Notes under the pieces: model-generated | What the model was told of the DNA's origin: nothing | What the model saw: the letters and a program-made list of their open reading frames with translations, nothing else | Databases searched by the model: none | NCBI RefSeq assembly: GCF_008929045.1 | Contig: NZ_VFAH01000016.1 | Span: forward strand, 62,001 to 126,000 | DNA length: 64,000 nt | Origin: Noviherbaspirillum aerium | Lineage (GTDB): Bacteria > Pseudomonadota > Gammaproteobacteria > Burkholderiales > Burkholderiaceae_D | Direction of reading: 5' to 3' | Position numbers and translations under genes: made by a program | Shown: piece after piece, positions 28,204 through 36,791 of the stretch | Layout of the letters: each line of letters starts with the position of its first letter | Position numbering within the stretch: position 1 is the first letter of the stretch

Positions 28204-29175
28204 TCACATCGCCTGGCGAGCATGCGTCTCCAGCGCCGACTCCCGGATGAATCCCGCGGTGAGTTCCGGCCTGGTGACCGGCAGCATATGTCCGCCGTCC
28301 ACCAGTTCAAGCCTGGCATCCGCCACCTTGTCCGCCAGTGCCTGGCCATTGATTTTCCAGTCAAGGATGCGGTCGCCGCGGCCGAACAGGATGCGGACCG
28401 GAAGGCGCAGCTCTTCATAGCGCGCGGCGATGGCGGGCAGCCGCCCGGGCACCGCCTGCATGTCGCGCGAGGCGGCGATGAACTGGTGCGGGAACAGCGA
28501 CATGAGGCCGCCGCCGCGGGTGCCGAAATCCTTCGGCACGGGTTCCGGCCCGAACACCTGTTCGAGCACGGCGCGGCTTCCGGCAATGGAGGCGGGAACC
28601 GCCACGGTCCAGGCGAACAGCGTACGGATCCAGGAGGAGGATATGGTCAGCGCGCGGAATGCCGGGGGCACCTCGCCGCCCTCGGGCAGGTGGGTCAGCG
28701 GCGCGATCAGCGCCAGGCCGGATACGCAGCGCGGATGCTCGACCGCCAGCGTCAGGGCCAGCGCACCGCCCAGCGAATGGCCGGCCACGAACACCGGTCC
28801 GAGCTGCATTGCATCGATGAGGCTGGCGACGGCAGCCGCCTGCGCCGACAGATCGGCGGACATGGACGCGGGTCGAGACGAATAGCCCGAGCCGGGGCGG
28901 TCGATGCTCACCACGCGGAATTGCGACGACAGGCGCCTGCTCACGCCATAGGTGTAATGCCGCATCTGCCCGGCCAGACCGTGGATCAGCAGCAGCGTGG
29001 GTCCCTCGCCTTCCTCGTGGACATGGAAACGCACGTCGCCGGCAATGATGAACCGCCCCTGCGGCGGCAGCGCCGCCCTGATACCGCGCGACGTCCACCA
29101 GGCGAACATGGCCAGCATCGCGCCGGCAACCAGGAGAAAAAGCATCGCCGCCACCGCGATTCGTATTGCCATCAT
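28204..29175 (-). CDS. Membrane-anchored alpha/beta hydrolase
   Basis: 323 residues with an N-terminal membrane segment (about 4-26) and an alpha/beta-hydrolase fold: oxyanion LIHGLAG, nucleophile GHSLGG, acid in GRGDRILDW, His in DGGHMLP. Last gene of a three-gene operon, overlapping the SDR by four bases (ATGA). In a Baeyer-Villiger route it would cleave the ester or lactone made by the monooxygenase. GAAGGGAG upstream decides the first of two adjacent ATGs. Confidence 0.88.
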   Translation of the reverse strand: MMAIRIAVAAMLFLLVAGAMLAMFAWWTSRGIRAALPPQGRFIIAGDVRFHVHEEGEGPTLLLIHGLAGQMRHYTYGVSRRLSSQFRVVSIDRPGSGYSSRPASMSADLSAQAAAVASLIDAMQLGPVFVAGHSLGGALALTLAVEHPRCVSGLALIAPLTHLPEGGEVPPAFRALTISSSWIRTLFAWTVAVPASIAGSRAVLEQVFGPEPVPKDFGTRGGGLMSLFPHQFIAASRDMQAVPGRLPAIAARYEELRLPVRILFGRGDRILDWKINGQALADKVADARLELVDGGHMLPVTRPELTAGFIRESALETHARQAM

Positions 29176-29981
29176 TGTTGTACTCCCTTCTTGAGCAGTG
29201 ACCAGTACCGCACGGGAGCGATACGCTCGATGATGGACACGATCTTCGCATCCATGCCGACCAGAATTCTTGCCTTGCGCCGCTCGATGCCGCGCACGAT
29301 GATTTCTCCCGCCCTCTCGGCCGGCATGCGCAGCAGCTTTTCGCTGAGCGCCTTGCGGCGCAGGACCTCTTCCTCGGGAATGCCGGCGGGTGCGCGGGCA
29401 TTCCTCGCGATCGATGTCGCGATGCCTCCGGGATGCACCACCGTCACGCTCACGTTCGAGCCCTGCAATTCATGGCGCAGGGCGTTGGAAAAGCCGCGCA
29501 CCGCGAACTTGCTGGCGGAATAGGCGGCCTGGCCCGCGGGGGAAACCAGTCCGTAAAGACTGGAAACGTTGACCAGGCGCGCATCGTCGCCGGCACGCAG
29601 GTAAGGCAGGAAGGCGCGCGTCATCCGCACCACGCCATGGAAATTGATGTCCATCAGCCAGTCGAAGTCGGCTTCGCTGACCTGTTCGAAACTGCCGCCG
29701 AGCGCCACGCCGGCATTGTTGATCAGCAGGTCGATGCGGCCATGGCTTGCGTTCACCTGTGCCGGCAAGGCCTGCACCATCGCCCTGTCGGCCACATCCA
29801 GGCGGTGGCAGCTGACCCGCACGTGCAGCGCCCTTGCCATGACGGCCGTCTGCTCAAGCCCTGCCTCGTTGATGTCGGCCAGCGCAAGATGGCAGCCGCG
29901 CCGTGCGAGGGCTACGGCGATCGCACGCCCGATGCCGCTGCCAGCTCCCGTGACGACAGCCACCCGGCTCGCCAGGATCAT
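29172..29981 (-). CDS. Short-chain dehydrogenase/reductase (SadH-like)
   Basis: 269-residue classical SDR. Cofactor motif TGAGSGIG, NNAGV, catalytic Ser in VNVSSLYG and the active-site YSASK. Asp in ADINEAGL after the second strand suggests NAD(H). In its operon it probably oxidises a secondary alcohol to the ketone used by the monooxygenase, or handles the products. Start overlaps the monooxygenase stop by four bases, and its own stop overlaps the hydrolase start. Confidence 0.9.
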   Translation of the reverse strand: MILASRVAVVTGAGSGIGRAIAVALARRGCHLALADINEAGLEQTAVMARALHVRVSCHRLDVADRAMVQALPAQVNASHGRIDLLINNAGVALGGSFEQVSEADFDWLMDINFHGVVRMTRAFLPYLRAGDDARLVNVSSLYGLVSPAGQAAYSASKFAVRGFSNALRHELQGSNVSVTVVHPGGIATSIARNARAPAGIPEEEVLRRKALSEKLLRMPAERAGEIIVRGIERRKARILVGMDAKIVSIIERIAPVRYWSLLKKGVQQ

Positions 29982-31471
29982 GGCAGCGCTCCCTTGGCGC
30001 CGAAGCGCATCACGCCGTCGGCAATGCGGCCGAAGCGTATGGTGAGCAAGTCCTTCAGATAATTCTGGTACACCTGCCATGGCGCGCGTGCGCCCTGCTG
30101 CGGCAGCAGATGCTGCGCGCGCTGCACATAGCCCGAGGTGAAACTGAGGAACGGCACGGGCTCCACCCCCGGCTCGCGCCTCGGCACCGCGATCGGCTTG
30201 CCGTGGCGGTCCATGTAGCGCAGCAGCCGGCAGACATACTCGGCCGTCAGGTCCGCCTTCAGCGTCCAGGAAGCATTGGTGTAGCCGAAGGCCATCGCCA
30301 GGTTGGGCACGTCGCTGAGCATCATGCCCTTGTAGGCCATGTGCGCATTGGGTTCCACCGGACGGCCGTCGACCGTGAGCGTCATGCCGCCCATCACATT
30401 GAGTTTCAATCCGGTCGCGACCACCACGATGTCGGCCGGCAGTTCCTTGCCCGAAGCGAGGCGGATGCCGCCGGCGGTGAAGCGGTCTATGGTATCGGTC
30501 ACCACCGATGCCTGGCCCTTGCGGATGGCGCGGAACAGGTCGCCGTCCGGCACCGCGCACACGCGCTGGTCCCATGGCTTGTAGTTCGGCGTGAAATGGG
30601 TGGCGGCATCTACATCGGCATCCCGGCCCAGCTGCCGCGCCGCCATCCTCACGATGTGCTGCTTGACCGGTTCCGGGCGGCTGCGCGCGAGCTTGTAGAA
30701 GAACATGCCGACGAAGACGTTTTTCCAGCGCGTGAGCGCATAGGCGGCCTGCTCTGGCAGGATGCGGCGCAGGCCGTGGGCGATCCGGTCTTCGGCGGGA
30801 CGGGTCACGACATAGGAAGGCGAACGCTGCAGCATGGTCACGTGGGCCGCTTTTTCCGCCATGGAAGGCACGACGGTGACGGCGGTGGCGCCGCTGCCGA
30901 TGACGACGACGCGCTTGCCGGCATAGTCCAGCCCTTCCGGCCAGAACTGCGGCACCACCAGGGTTCCGCCGAAGTCGGCTTCGCCGTCGAATAGCGGCCG
31001 GTAGGCTTCGTCGTAGCTGTAATAGCCGCTGCAGCTGTAAAGAAAGCGCGCCTTAACGATGCCGCGTTCGCCGGAATCCGCCTTGTCGACGACGACGCTC
31101 CAGCAGGCCTCGCTGCTTGACCAGGCGGCGCTGACCGCCTTTTGTCGGAAACGGATATGCGGGGTGATGCCGCCCTCTTCCGCGGTTTCCCTGATGTAGG
31201 CGCGGATCGAGGGGCCGTCGGCAATCGCCTTCGGATTGGTCCATGGCCTGAAGCGGTAGCCCAGGGTGTACATGTCCGAGTCGGAGCGGATGCCGGGGTA
31301 GCGGAACAGGTCCCAGGTGCCGCCGATGGCATCCCGCGCTTCCAGGATGGCAAAGCGCTTGCCGGGGCACTGCTTGCGCAACTGCCAGGCGGCCCCGATA
31401 CCGGAAAGGCCGGCGCCGATGATCAGTACGTCGAGAATATCGTGTTCGGTAGCGGAAACAGTATGCGGCAT
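29978..31471 (-). CDS. Flavin-containing monooxygenase (Baeyer-Villiger type, MymA-like)
   Basis: 497 residues, class B flavoprotein monooxygenase. FAD site GAGLSGIGAAWQL, GGTWDLFRYPGIRSDS, NADPH site VIGSGATAV, and the ATGLKLN block. The fingerprint FxGxxxHxxxWP is present as FGGTLVVPQFWP, with Val where His is usual. The gene order monooxygenase-SDR-hydrolase parallels the mymA/lipR/sadH set of mycobacteria. Together they would turn an alcohol into a ketone, then an ester, then acid plus alcohol; substrate unknown. Start at the ATG after GGGAGG. Divergent from a TetR gene, with operators in between. Confidence 0.88.
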   Translation of the reverse strand: MPHTVSATEHDILDVLIIGAGLSGIGAAWQLRKQCPGKRFAILEARDAIGGTWDLFRYPGIRSDSDMYTLGYRFRPWTNPKAIADGPSIRAYIRETAEEGGITPHIRFRQKAVSAAWSSSEACWSVVVDKADSGERGIVKARFLYSCSGYYSYDEAYRPLFDGEADFGGTLVVPQFWPEGLDYAGKRVVVIGSGATAVTVVPSMAEKAAHVTMLQRSPSYVVTRPAEDRIAHGLRRILPEQAAYALTRWKNVFVGMFFYKLARSRPEPVKQHIVRMAARQLGRDADVDAATHFTPNYKPWDQRVCAVPDGDLFRAIRKGQASVVTDTIDRFTAGGIRLASGKELPADIVVVATGLKLNVMGGMTLTVDGRPVEPNAHMAYKGMMLSDVPNLAMAFGYTNASWTLKADLTAEYVCRLLRYMDRHGKPIAVPRREPGVEPVPFLSFTSGYVQRAQHLLPQQGARAPWQVYQNYLKDLLTIRFGRIADGVMRFGAKGALP

Positions 31472-31495
31472 GGAATCGGGCCTCCCGGTCAATTC

Positions 31496-31540
31496 TGACA
31501 CTCTACATTGTCAGTTTTGATTTGACAATCGCTCATGTCA
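31496..31540. promoter_or_regulatory. Two tandem TetR-type operators (TGACA-N8-TGTCA)
   Basis: Two 18-bp palindromes, TGACA-N8-TGTCA, lie at 31496-31513 and 31523-31540, centre to centre 27 bp apart, in the 79-bp gap between the monooxygenase operon and the TetR gene. Their position over both divergent promoters makes them the likely binding sites of that TetR protein. Confidence 0.75.
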
Positions 31541-31550
31541 AAATAGCGGC

Positions 31551-32165
31551 ATGACTTTGAAACTGACTTCATCACGCCCTTACCGCGGGCTGTCGCAGGA
31601 AGAACGCCGCACGGAACGGCGGCGGCGCCTTATCGCGGCGGCAATGGAGATTTATGGAAGGCAAGGCTATCGGCAGTCGCCGGTGAAAGCCGTGTGTGCG
31701 GAAGCCGGCCTGACAGAGCGTTATTTCTATGAATCCTTCGGCAACAGCGAGGAACTGCTTCTGGCGGCGTACACCGCAGCCATCGAGGAACTGGTGGGAG
31801 AGATGACGCAGGCGGCGCGGGCGGCGGGCCAGGATCGGGTCAAGCGGGCGCATGCGATGCTGCATGCCTACTTTTCCGCCCTCAAGCGCAACCCTGCCTC
31901 GGCCCGGCTGATCCTGGTGGAAATTCGCGGCGTCAGCCAGGCGGCGGCCGACGCCTATACCGAAACCCTGCGCGGCATCGCGCGCATGGTCGGCAATATC
32001 TTTTCGACCGATGGCGAAACGGTGCACGATCTGTTTGCGCTGGGCGTGGTGGGCGGCATCAGCCTGATAGCGCTGCAATGGATACAGCAAGGCTATAGCC
32101 CCTCGATCGATGAGCTGATCGAGGTTTCGCTGCAGCTTGGGAGCCGATGGCTGAACGTGCCGTGA
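31551..32165 (+). CDS. TetR/AcrR-family transcriptional regulator
   Basis: 204 residues. N-terminal helix-turn-helix (RRLIAAAMEIYGRQGYRQSPVKAVCAEAGLTERYFYESFGNSEELLLAAY, about 26-75) and a variable ligand-binding C-terminal domain. Transcribed divergently from the monooxygenase-SDR-hydrolase operon, which it probably represses together with itself through the two palindromes in the shared promoter. The inducer would be a hydrophobic substrate of the cassette. Confidence 0.9.
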   Translation: MTLKLTSSRPYRGLSQEERRTERRRRLIAAAMEIYGRQGYRQSPVKAVCAEAGLTERYFYESFGNSEELLLAAYTAAIEELVGEMTQAARAAGQDRVKRAHAMLHAYFSALKRNPASARLILVEIRGVSQAAADAYTETLRGIARMVGNIFSTDGETVHDLFALGVVGGISLIALQWIQQGYSPSIDELIEVSLQLGSRWLNVP

Positions 32166-32229
32166 TGCCTTGCCCTGTGGTGGCGGCGGCGGTGGCGGCG
32201 ATAGCCCTGCTCCGCCGCCGCATCACTCG

Positions 32230-32991
32230 TCAGCCGACGGGAATGGGATTTTCCACCAGCGCCTGATTGAAGCCGTGCACCAGCGCATGTTCGCCCGCGC
32301 CCGGGTTGTCGCGCATGGGCTTGATGCTTTCCACCACCACTTCATCCGCATCCGTAGCCAGCCCGGCCATGGTTTCCGCGATGAAGGCATCCAGCGGCAT
32401 GGCGCGCGGGTCGCCGCTCTTGTAGATCAGGTCGGTGTTCACCCACGGCGGGGCGATTTCGCGCACGCGCACGCTGGTATCGCGCAGCATGAAACGCTGC
32501 GACAGCGAATAGGAATGCAGCGCCGCCTTGGTGGCGGAATAGACTGCGGTCGACGCCAGCGGCACGAACGCCAGCACCGAGGTATTGTTGATGATCACCG
32601 CATCGGGCTGCGCCTTCAGGTGTTCGATCAGCGCAGACGTCATGCGGATGGGCCCGAGCAGGTTGGTTGCGATCGTGGCGTGCATCACGCCTTCATCGAT
32701 CCGGCCGGCGGCATCATCGAAGGGCATGATGCCGGCGTTATTGATGAGCACGTTCAATCGGGGAAAGTCCCTGACAAGCTGCCTGGCCACATTGTCGACA
32801 TGCAAGGGGTCGGTAATGTCCAGTTCCACGCCATGCATGCCCGGCCTGCCGGCGGTGACTTCGTCGAGCAGCGCCTTGCGGCGGCCGCCGATGATGACCG
32901 TATTGCCCAGCTTGTGGAAAGCTTCAGCCAGTGCCCTGCCGATGCCGGAAGTGCCGCCCGTGATGAAAATGGTGTTGTCTGTCATGCGCAT
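32230..32991 (-). CDS. DltE-like short-chain dehydrogenase
   Basis: 253-residue SDR with TGGTSGIG at the N-terminus, NNAGIMPF and active-site YSATK after a NNTSVLAF strand. It resembles the YciK/DltE-type oxidoreductases of unknown substrate. AAGGAG upstream of the first ATG. Convergent with the TetR gene and not in the cassette operon. Confidence 0.87.
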   Translation of the reverse strand: MRMTDNTIFITGGTSGIGRALAEAFHKLGNTVIIGGRRKALLDEVTAGRPGMHGVELDITDPLHVDNVARQLVRDFPRLNVLINNAGIMPFDDAAGRIDEGVMHATIATNLLGPIRMTSALIEHLKAQPDAVIINNTSVLAFVPLASTAVYSATKAALHSYSLSQRFMLRDTSVRVREIAPPWVNTDLIYKSGDPRAMPLDAFIAETMAGLATDADEVVVESIKPMRDNPGAGEHALVHGFNQALVENPIPVG

Positions 32992-33302
32992 GAGGAATCT
33001 CCTTTAAGTACGCGGTGAGTTAAGCGATCAGGCTGCCTGCTGCTTGAAACGCGGTGGTGACGGAGATGCATTGTGCGCCGACCTGGATTGTCCTGTATGA
33101 CAGGAAACCCTCTTTTTCGGCCAAACAGGTTTAGCTGGCCGCGAACAGAAGCTTGAGGACTGAATTTCACGGAAACCGGCCGCTGGCACGACATGCCTTG
33201 GCTTTCGGTACGGCAGATGACCTGCCCATTGTTATTGGCGCCTGTACAATAGCGGTTCCTTAACAGCCGGGACCAACGGGATAACCGTGCAGTCCTACCT
33301 CA
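32992..33302. other. Intergenic region, divergent promoters
   Basis: 310 bp separating the minus-strand SDR from the plus-strand CNNM/CorC gene. Nothing recognisable beyond a probable promoter for each gene. Confidence 0.45.
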
Positions 33303-34634
33303 GTGGATATATTGATTATCCTTGGACTTATTCTTCTCAATGGCGTTTTTGCCATGTCTGAACTAGCTGTCGTCTCCTCCAAGCGCATCCGCCTGGAAAA
33401 GCTTTCTGAAAACGGCAGCCGTGGAGCAAGAGCGGCACTGCATCTTGCCGATAACCCGAGCAGCTTCCTTTCAACAGTACAAGTCGGCATCACGCTGATC
33501 GGCATCTTCAACGGCGCCTTTGGCGAAGCTTCACTTGTCGCCCGGCTGACACCCCAGATCGAAAGCCTTGCACTGTTTGCCGAGTATGCACGGGAAGTCG
33601 CTTTGGCAATCGTCGTGGTGGGAATTACCTTTGCCTCGATCGTGCTGGGCGAACTGGTGCCCAAGCGGATCGCGATGCAGTATCCGGAAACCGTCGCAAC
33701 CATGATTGCGACGCCCATGCAATGGCTTTCCCGCATCGTTTCGCCTTTCGTGAAGATTCTTTCGGTGGCGACCGAAGCCCTCATGCGCTTGCTTGGTCTG
33801 CACAAGCACCAGGAGGCGACCATGACGGAAGAAGAAATCACCGGCCTGATCAAGGAAGGAACGCACGCGGGGGTCTTCGAAAAGACCGAGCATGACATTG
33901 TCACGCGGGCGCTGCGCCTTGATGACCTGCGCCTGGGCGCCGTGATGACGCCACGCACGGACCTGGAGTTCATTGACCTGAACGATCCTGTCGAACAGAT
34001 CCTGGCAAAGATTGCGGAGAGCCCTTTCAGCCGCTTCCCGGTTTGCCGCGGCAACCGTTCGGAAGTGCTCGGCATCATCCACGCCGGCGACTTGTTCGAA
34101 CAGGCCATCCGCAGAAACTCCGTTTCCCAGATCGATTTCCAAGAGGCGGTAAAGTCGCCTCTCTATGTGCCTGAATCGCTAAGCGCAATGGATTTGCTGG
34201 AAACGCTCAAGAAGCATCGTACGGAAGTTGCCCTCATCGTTGACGAGTACGGCGAACTCGGCGGCATGGTGACAATGAGCGACGTGATGGGAGCGCTCGT
34301 CGGCGACGTCGCGGTGATCGACGATGGCGGCCATGAATCCGATGCCGTGCAGCGGGAAGATGGTTCGTGGCTGGTCGACGGCGGCGTATCGCTTGACCGC
34401 TTCCGCGACATCCTGGAAACCGACGTCCGTTTCCCGGAAGAGGCGAACGGCATGTATCACACGCTCGCGGGCTTCGTCCTCACGCAGCTGGGACATATTC
34501 CGGAGGCATCGGAACATTTCGAATGGGACGAGTTTCGCTTTGAAGTGATGGACATGGATCGCCAGCGTATCGATCGACTGCTCGTCTCACGCATTCCCAA
34601 TACCGAGGCCGAGCCTCCCGAGACGCCGCGATAA
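33303..34634 (+). CDS. CNNM/CBS-domain transporter (hemolysin/CorC-HlyC family)
   Basis: 443 residues. N-terminal CNNM transmembrane domain (1-170; ILLNGVFAMSELAVVSSKRIRL, VLGELVPKRIAM), two CBS domains (about 205-330; VMTPRTDLEFIDL, ALIVDEYGELGGMVTMSDV) and a C-terminal CorC/HlyC transporter-associated domain. Family members are linked to Mg2+ (or Co2+) efflux/homeostasis; the old name hemolysin is misleading. The start is a GTG; no clear ribosome-binding site. A rho-independent terminator follows. Confidence 0.9.
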   Translation: MDILIILGLILLNGVFAMSELAVVSSKRIRLEKLSENGSRGARAALHLADNPSSFLSTVQVGITLIGIFNGAFGEASLVARLTPQIESLALFAEYAREVALAIVVVGITFASIVLGELVPKRIAMQYPETVATMIATPMQWLSRIVSPFVKILSVATEALMRLLGLHKHQEATMTEEEITGLIKEGTHAGVFEKTEHDIVTRALRLDDLRLGAVMTPRTDLEFIDLNDPVEQILAKIAESPFSRFPVCRGNRSEVLGIIHAGDLFEQAIRRNSVSQIDFQEAVKSPLYVPESLSAMDLLETLKKHRTEVALIVDEYGELGGMVTMSDVMGALVGDVAVIDDGGHESDAVQREDGSWLVDGGVSLDRFRDILETDVRFPEEANGMYHTLAGFVLTQLGHIPEASEHFEWDEFRFEVMDMDRQRIDRLLVSRIPNTEAEPPETPR

Positions 34635-34685
34635 CCAGCAGGGAGCCGGCGCTCGCCGGAAGTCCTCGCTGTAGACTGTAGACCG

Positions 34686-34722
34686 AAAAAGCCCGCACCG
34701 GAGTATGCCGTGCGGGCTTTTT
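34686..34722 (+). terminator. Rho-independent terminator of the CNNM/CorC gene
   Basis: A 13-bp perfect stem (AAAAAGCCCGCAC and its complement) with an 11-base loop, ending in TTTTT. The A-run on the left makes it work in both directions, but only the + strand gene ends here, about 50 bp upstream. Confidence 0.9.
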
Positions 34723-35037
34723 GCTTGATCAGGCTTTCAAGACAAGCTTGCGCATTGCGGGTCGGAGGTTGACAAAGATTCATCCCGCATCCCTCGGAAT
34801 GAAAGATCTTGATGCGCCACTGCGGGTGCCTTCCCTCGATTTGTTACGCAAAAGCAACAAATACTCTTTTATTTGCCTCAGGGCAACTACATCGGTCCGC
34901 AGCCTCCAGCACAATGACACCGATAAGCTCGATAACACGGAACACATGTCGCAGAGACGCGGCATGCCCATGCTGGCGCAACCCTGGAGACGACAGGTTG
35001 ACAAGCGCTCATACCCGGAATGAAGTCGGAGGATGAC
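34723..35037. other. Intergenic region upstream of the binding-protein gene
   Basis: About 315 bp with no supported gene. The AT-rich stretch around 34845-34880 may be the promoter of the substrate-binding protein gene. Confidence 0.4.
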
Positions 35038-36186
35038 ATGATGAACCCAATGCGACGCGCAAGTCTGCGCCTCACCCTGCTTGCGGCGCTGTCTGGCGTA
35101 TGCGTGCTTCCCGCGGCGGCGGAAGATGGCGTTACCGACACCGCCATCCTGATCGGACAGACGGTGGGGATAACCGGCACGGTCGCGGGACCGGTCAAGG
35201 AAATGAACGAAGGCGCGGAAGCCTATTTCAGGCAGGTCAACAAGCAGGGCGGCATTCACGGGCGCAAGATCGAAATGCGCGTCCTCGACGACAAGTTCGA
35301 TCCGGCGCTCACCCGTGCCAATGCGGAGACGCTGATCAGGAAGGAACGCGTCTTCGCCTTGTTCCAGGGGCGCGGCACGCCGCATACCCAGGGCATCCTG
35401 CCTCTGCTCGAGGGCAACAATATTCCGCTGATCGCGCCCAGCACGGGCGCGGCGGCATTCCACCAGCCGGTGCATCGCATGCTGTTCAATATTCGCGCCA
35501 AATATCAGGATGAGGTGGTGCGTGCGGTCGAGCACTTCACGACCGTCGGGATACGGGCGATCGGCATTCTGCATGTCGACGATGCCTTTGGCCAGGATGG
35601 GCTGGAGGGCTTCATGAAGGCAATGGAAGCGCGCAAGCTTGCGCCTGCCGCTGTCATCAAGTTTGCGCGCGTCAGTCCCGACAACAAGGCCGCCGCGGCC
35701 GAGGTCGTCAAGGCCAATCCGGCCGCGCTGATCGTCGTCAGTTCCGCCAAGAACACAATCGATGTCATCAAGGCTATCCGCGCGGCCGGCAGCCAGACGC
35801 AGATCATGACGCTGTCGAACAATTCCTCCCAGGCGTTCGTCAAGGAGCTGGGCGCGGCGGGAACCGGAGTCATCGTATCGCAGGTCACGCCGGCTCCGCA
35901 CCTGATCTCCACGCCGCTCGGACAGGAATTCAATGTCGCTGCGAAGGCGGCCGGCGCGACCATTTCCTATGCGGCGATGGAAGGATATGTCAACGCCAAG
36001 GTGCTGGTGGAAGGACTCAAGCGTGCCGGCCCGCGTTTGACGCGGGAGGGGTTCGTACGCGCGCTGGAAACCATGCAGCGGGTGGACCTGGGCGGCCTGA
36101 TGGTGACCTATGGTCCGAACGACCATACCGGCAGCGAATTCGTCGAGCTGACCATGATCGGGAAGGACGGACGCTTCATTCGTTGA
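35038..36186 (+). CDS. ABC transporter substrate-binding protein (Leu/Ile/Val type)
   Basis: 382-residue periplasmic binding protein of the Peripla_BP_6 family. Signal peptide (cut near LPAAA|ED), then TDTAILIGQTVGITGTVAGPVKEMNEGAEAYFRQVNKQGGIHGRKIEM, the usual N-terminal block. The ligand could be branched-chain amino acids, aromatic acids or amides. No permease or ATPase gene is adjacent, so it is an orphan component or a sensor partner. GGAGG upstream of two adjacent ATGs. Confidence 0.88.
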   Translation: MMNPMRRASLRLTLLAALSGVCVLPAAAEDGVTDTAILIGQTVGITGTVAGPVKEMNEGAEAYFRQVNKQGGIHGRKIEMRVLDDKFDPALTRANAETLIRKERVFALFQGRGTPHTQGILPLLEGNNIPLIAPSTGAAAFHQPVHRMLFNIRAKYQDEVVRAVEHFTTVGIRAIGILHVDDAFGQDGLEGFMKAMEARKLAPAAVIKFARVSPDNKAAAAEVVKANPAALIVVSSAKNTIDVIKAIRAAGSQTQIMTLSNNSSQAFVKELGAAGTGVIVSQVTPAPHLISTPLGQEFNVAAKAAGATISYAAMEGYVNAKVLVEGLKRAGPRLTREGFVRALETMQRVDLGGLMVTYGPNDHTGSEFVELTMIGKDGRFIR

Positions 36187-36791
36187 AGGCGCGGTATCAG
36201 ATGATACTCGTCCATCATTTGATCAACACACTTCCAGCTCACGCCACCGGCACGATCATTCTTGCCGGCGGCATCCCCAAGTTTCAACGTCGGAAAGGCT
36301 CGCGACGTTACCGTGCCCATGGCGCGCACCGGCAGCGTTCGCATAGCTGCCTGACAAGCCTGTCGCAGTGAATTCCAACCGCCCGACCGAGCCATCGGCA
36401 GCAACGCCGAATCGCCGCGTATTTCCCAGTCGTCACCGTCTGCCCGCCTGAAAAAAGGATGACCAGCCGATCAGCGCAGGTGTTTCATGCTGGCCGCCGT
36501 CATCTCCGGAAAGCATGCGGCCCGGTCACCTTGCCGATGAGAGCGATGCAATCGCAATGAGATTGCGCGCAACGGTCATGCTGAAGCGCGATGCCGAGCC
36601 GAGCACAAGACATTTCGTTCTTGATCTTGATCAGCAGTCCCAATGAGGCCGGCGCAACCGTCCCGAATAGCGGCCGGTCGAAACGTGACGGGATGATGCG
36701 CGTTCACTTGCCCGACCATGCCTCGCGAAAACCCTCTACTGCGCGGCATCCCGGATGACGTTTTGGTTGGGCGCCATTGGAGCAGAAGAAA
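36187..36791. other. Intergenic region, no gene seen
   Basis: 600 bp between the binding protein and the repeat lipoprotein. No coding frame is convincing. An imperfect GC-rich inverted repeat near 36243-36272 lacks a T-tract. Confidence 0.45.
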
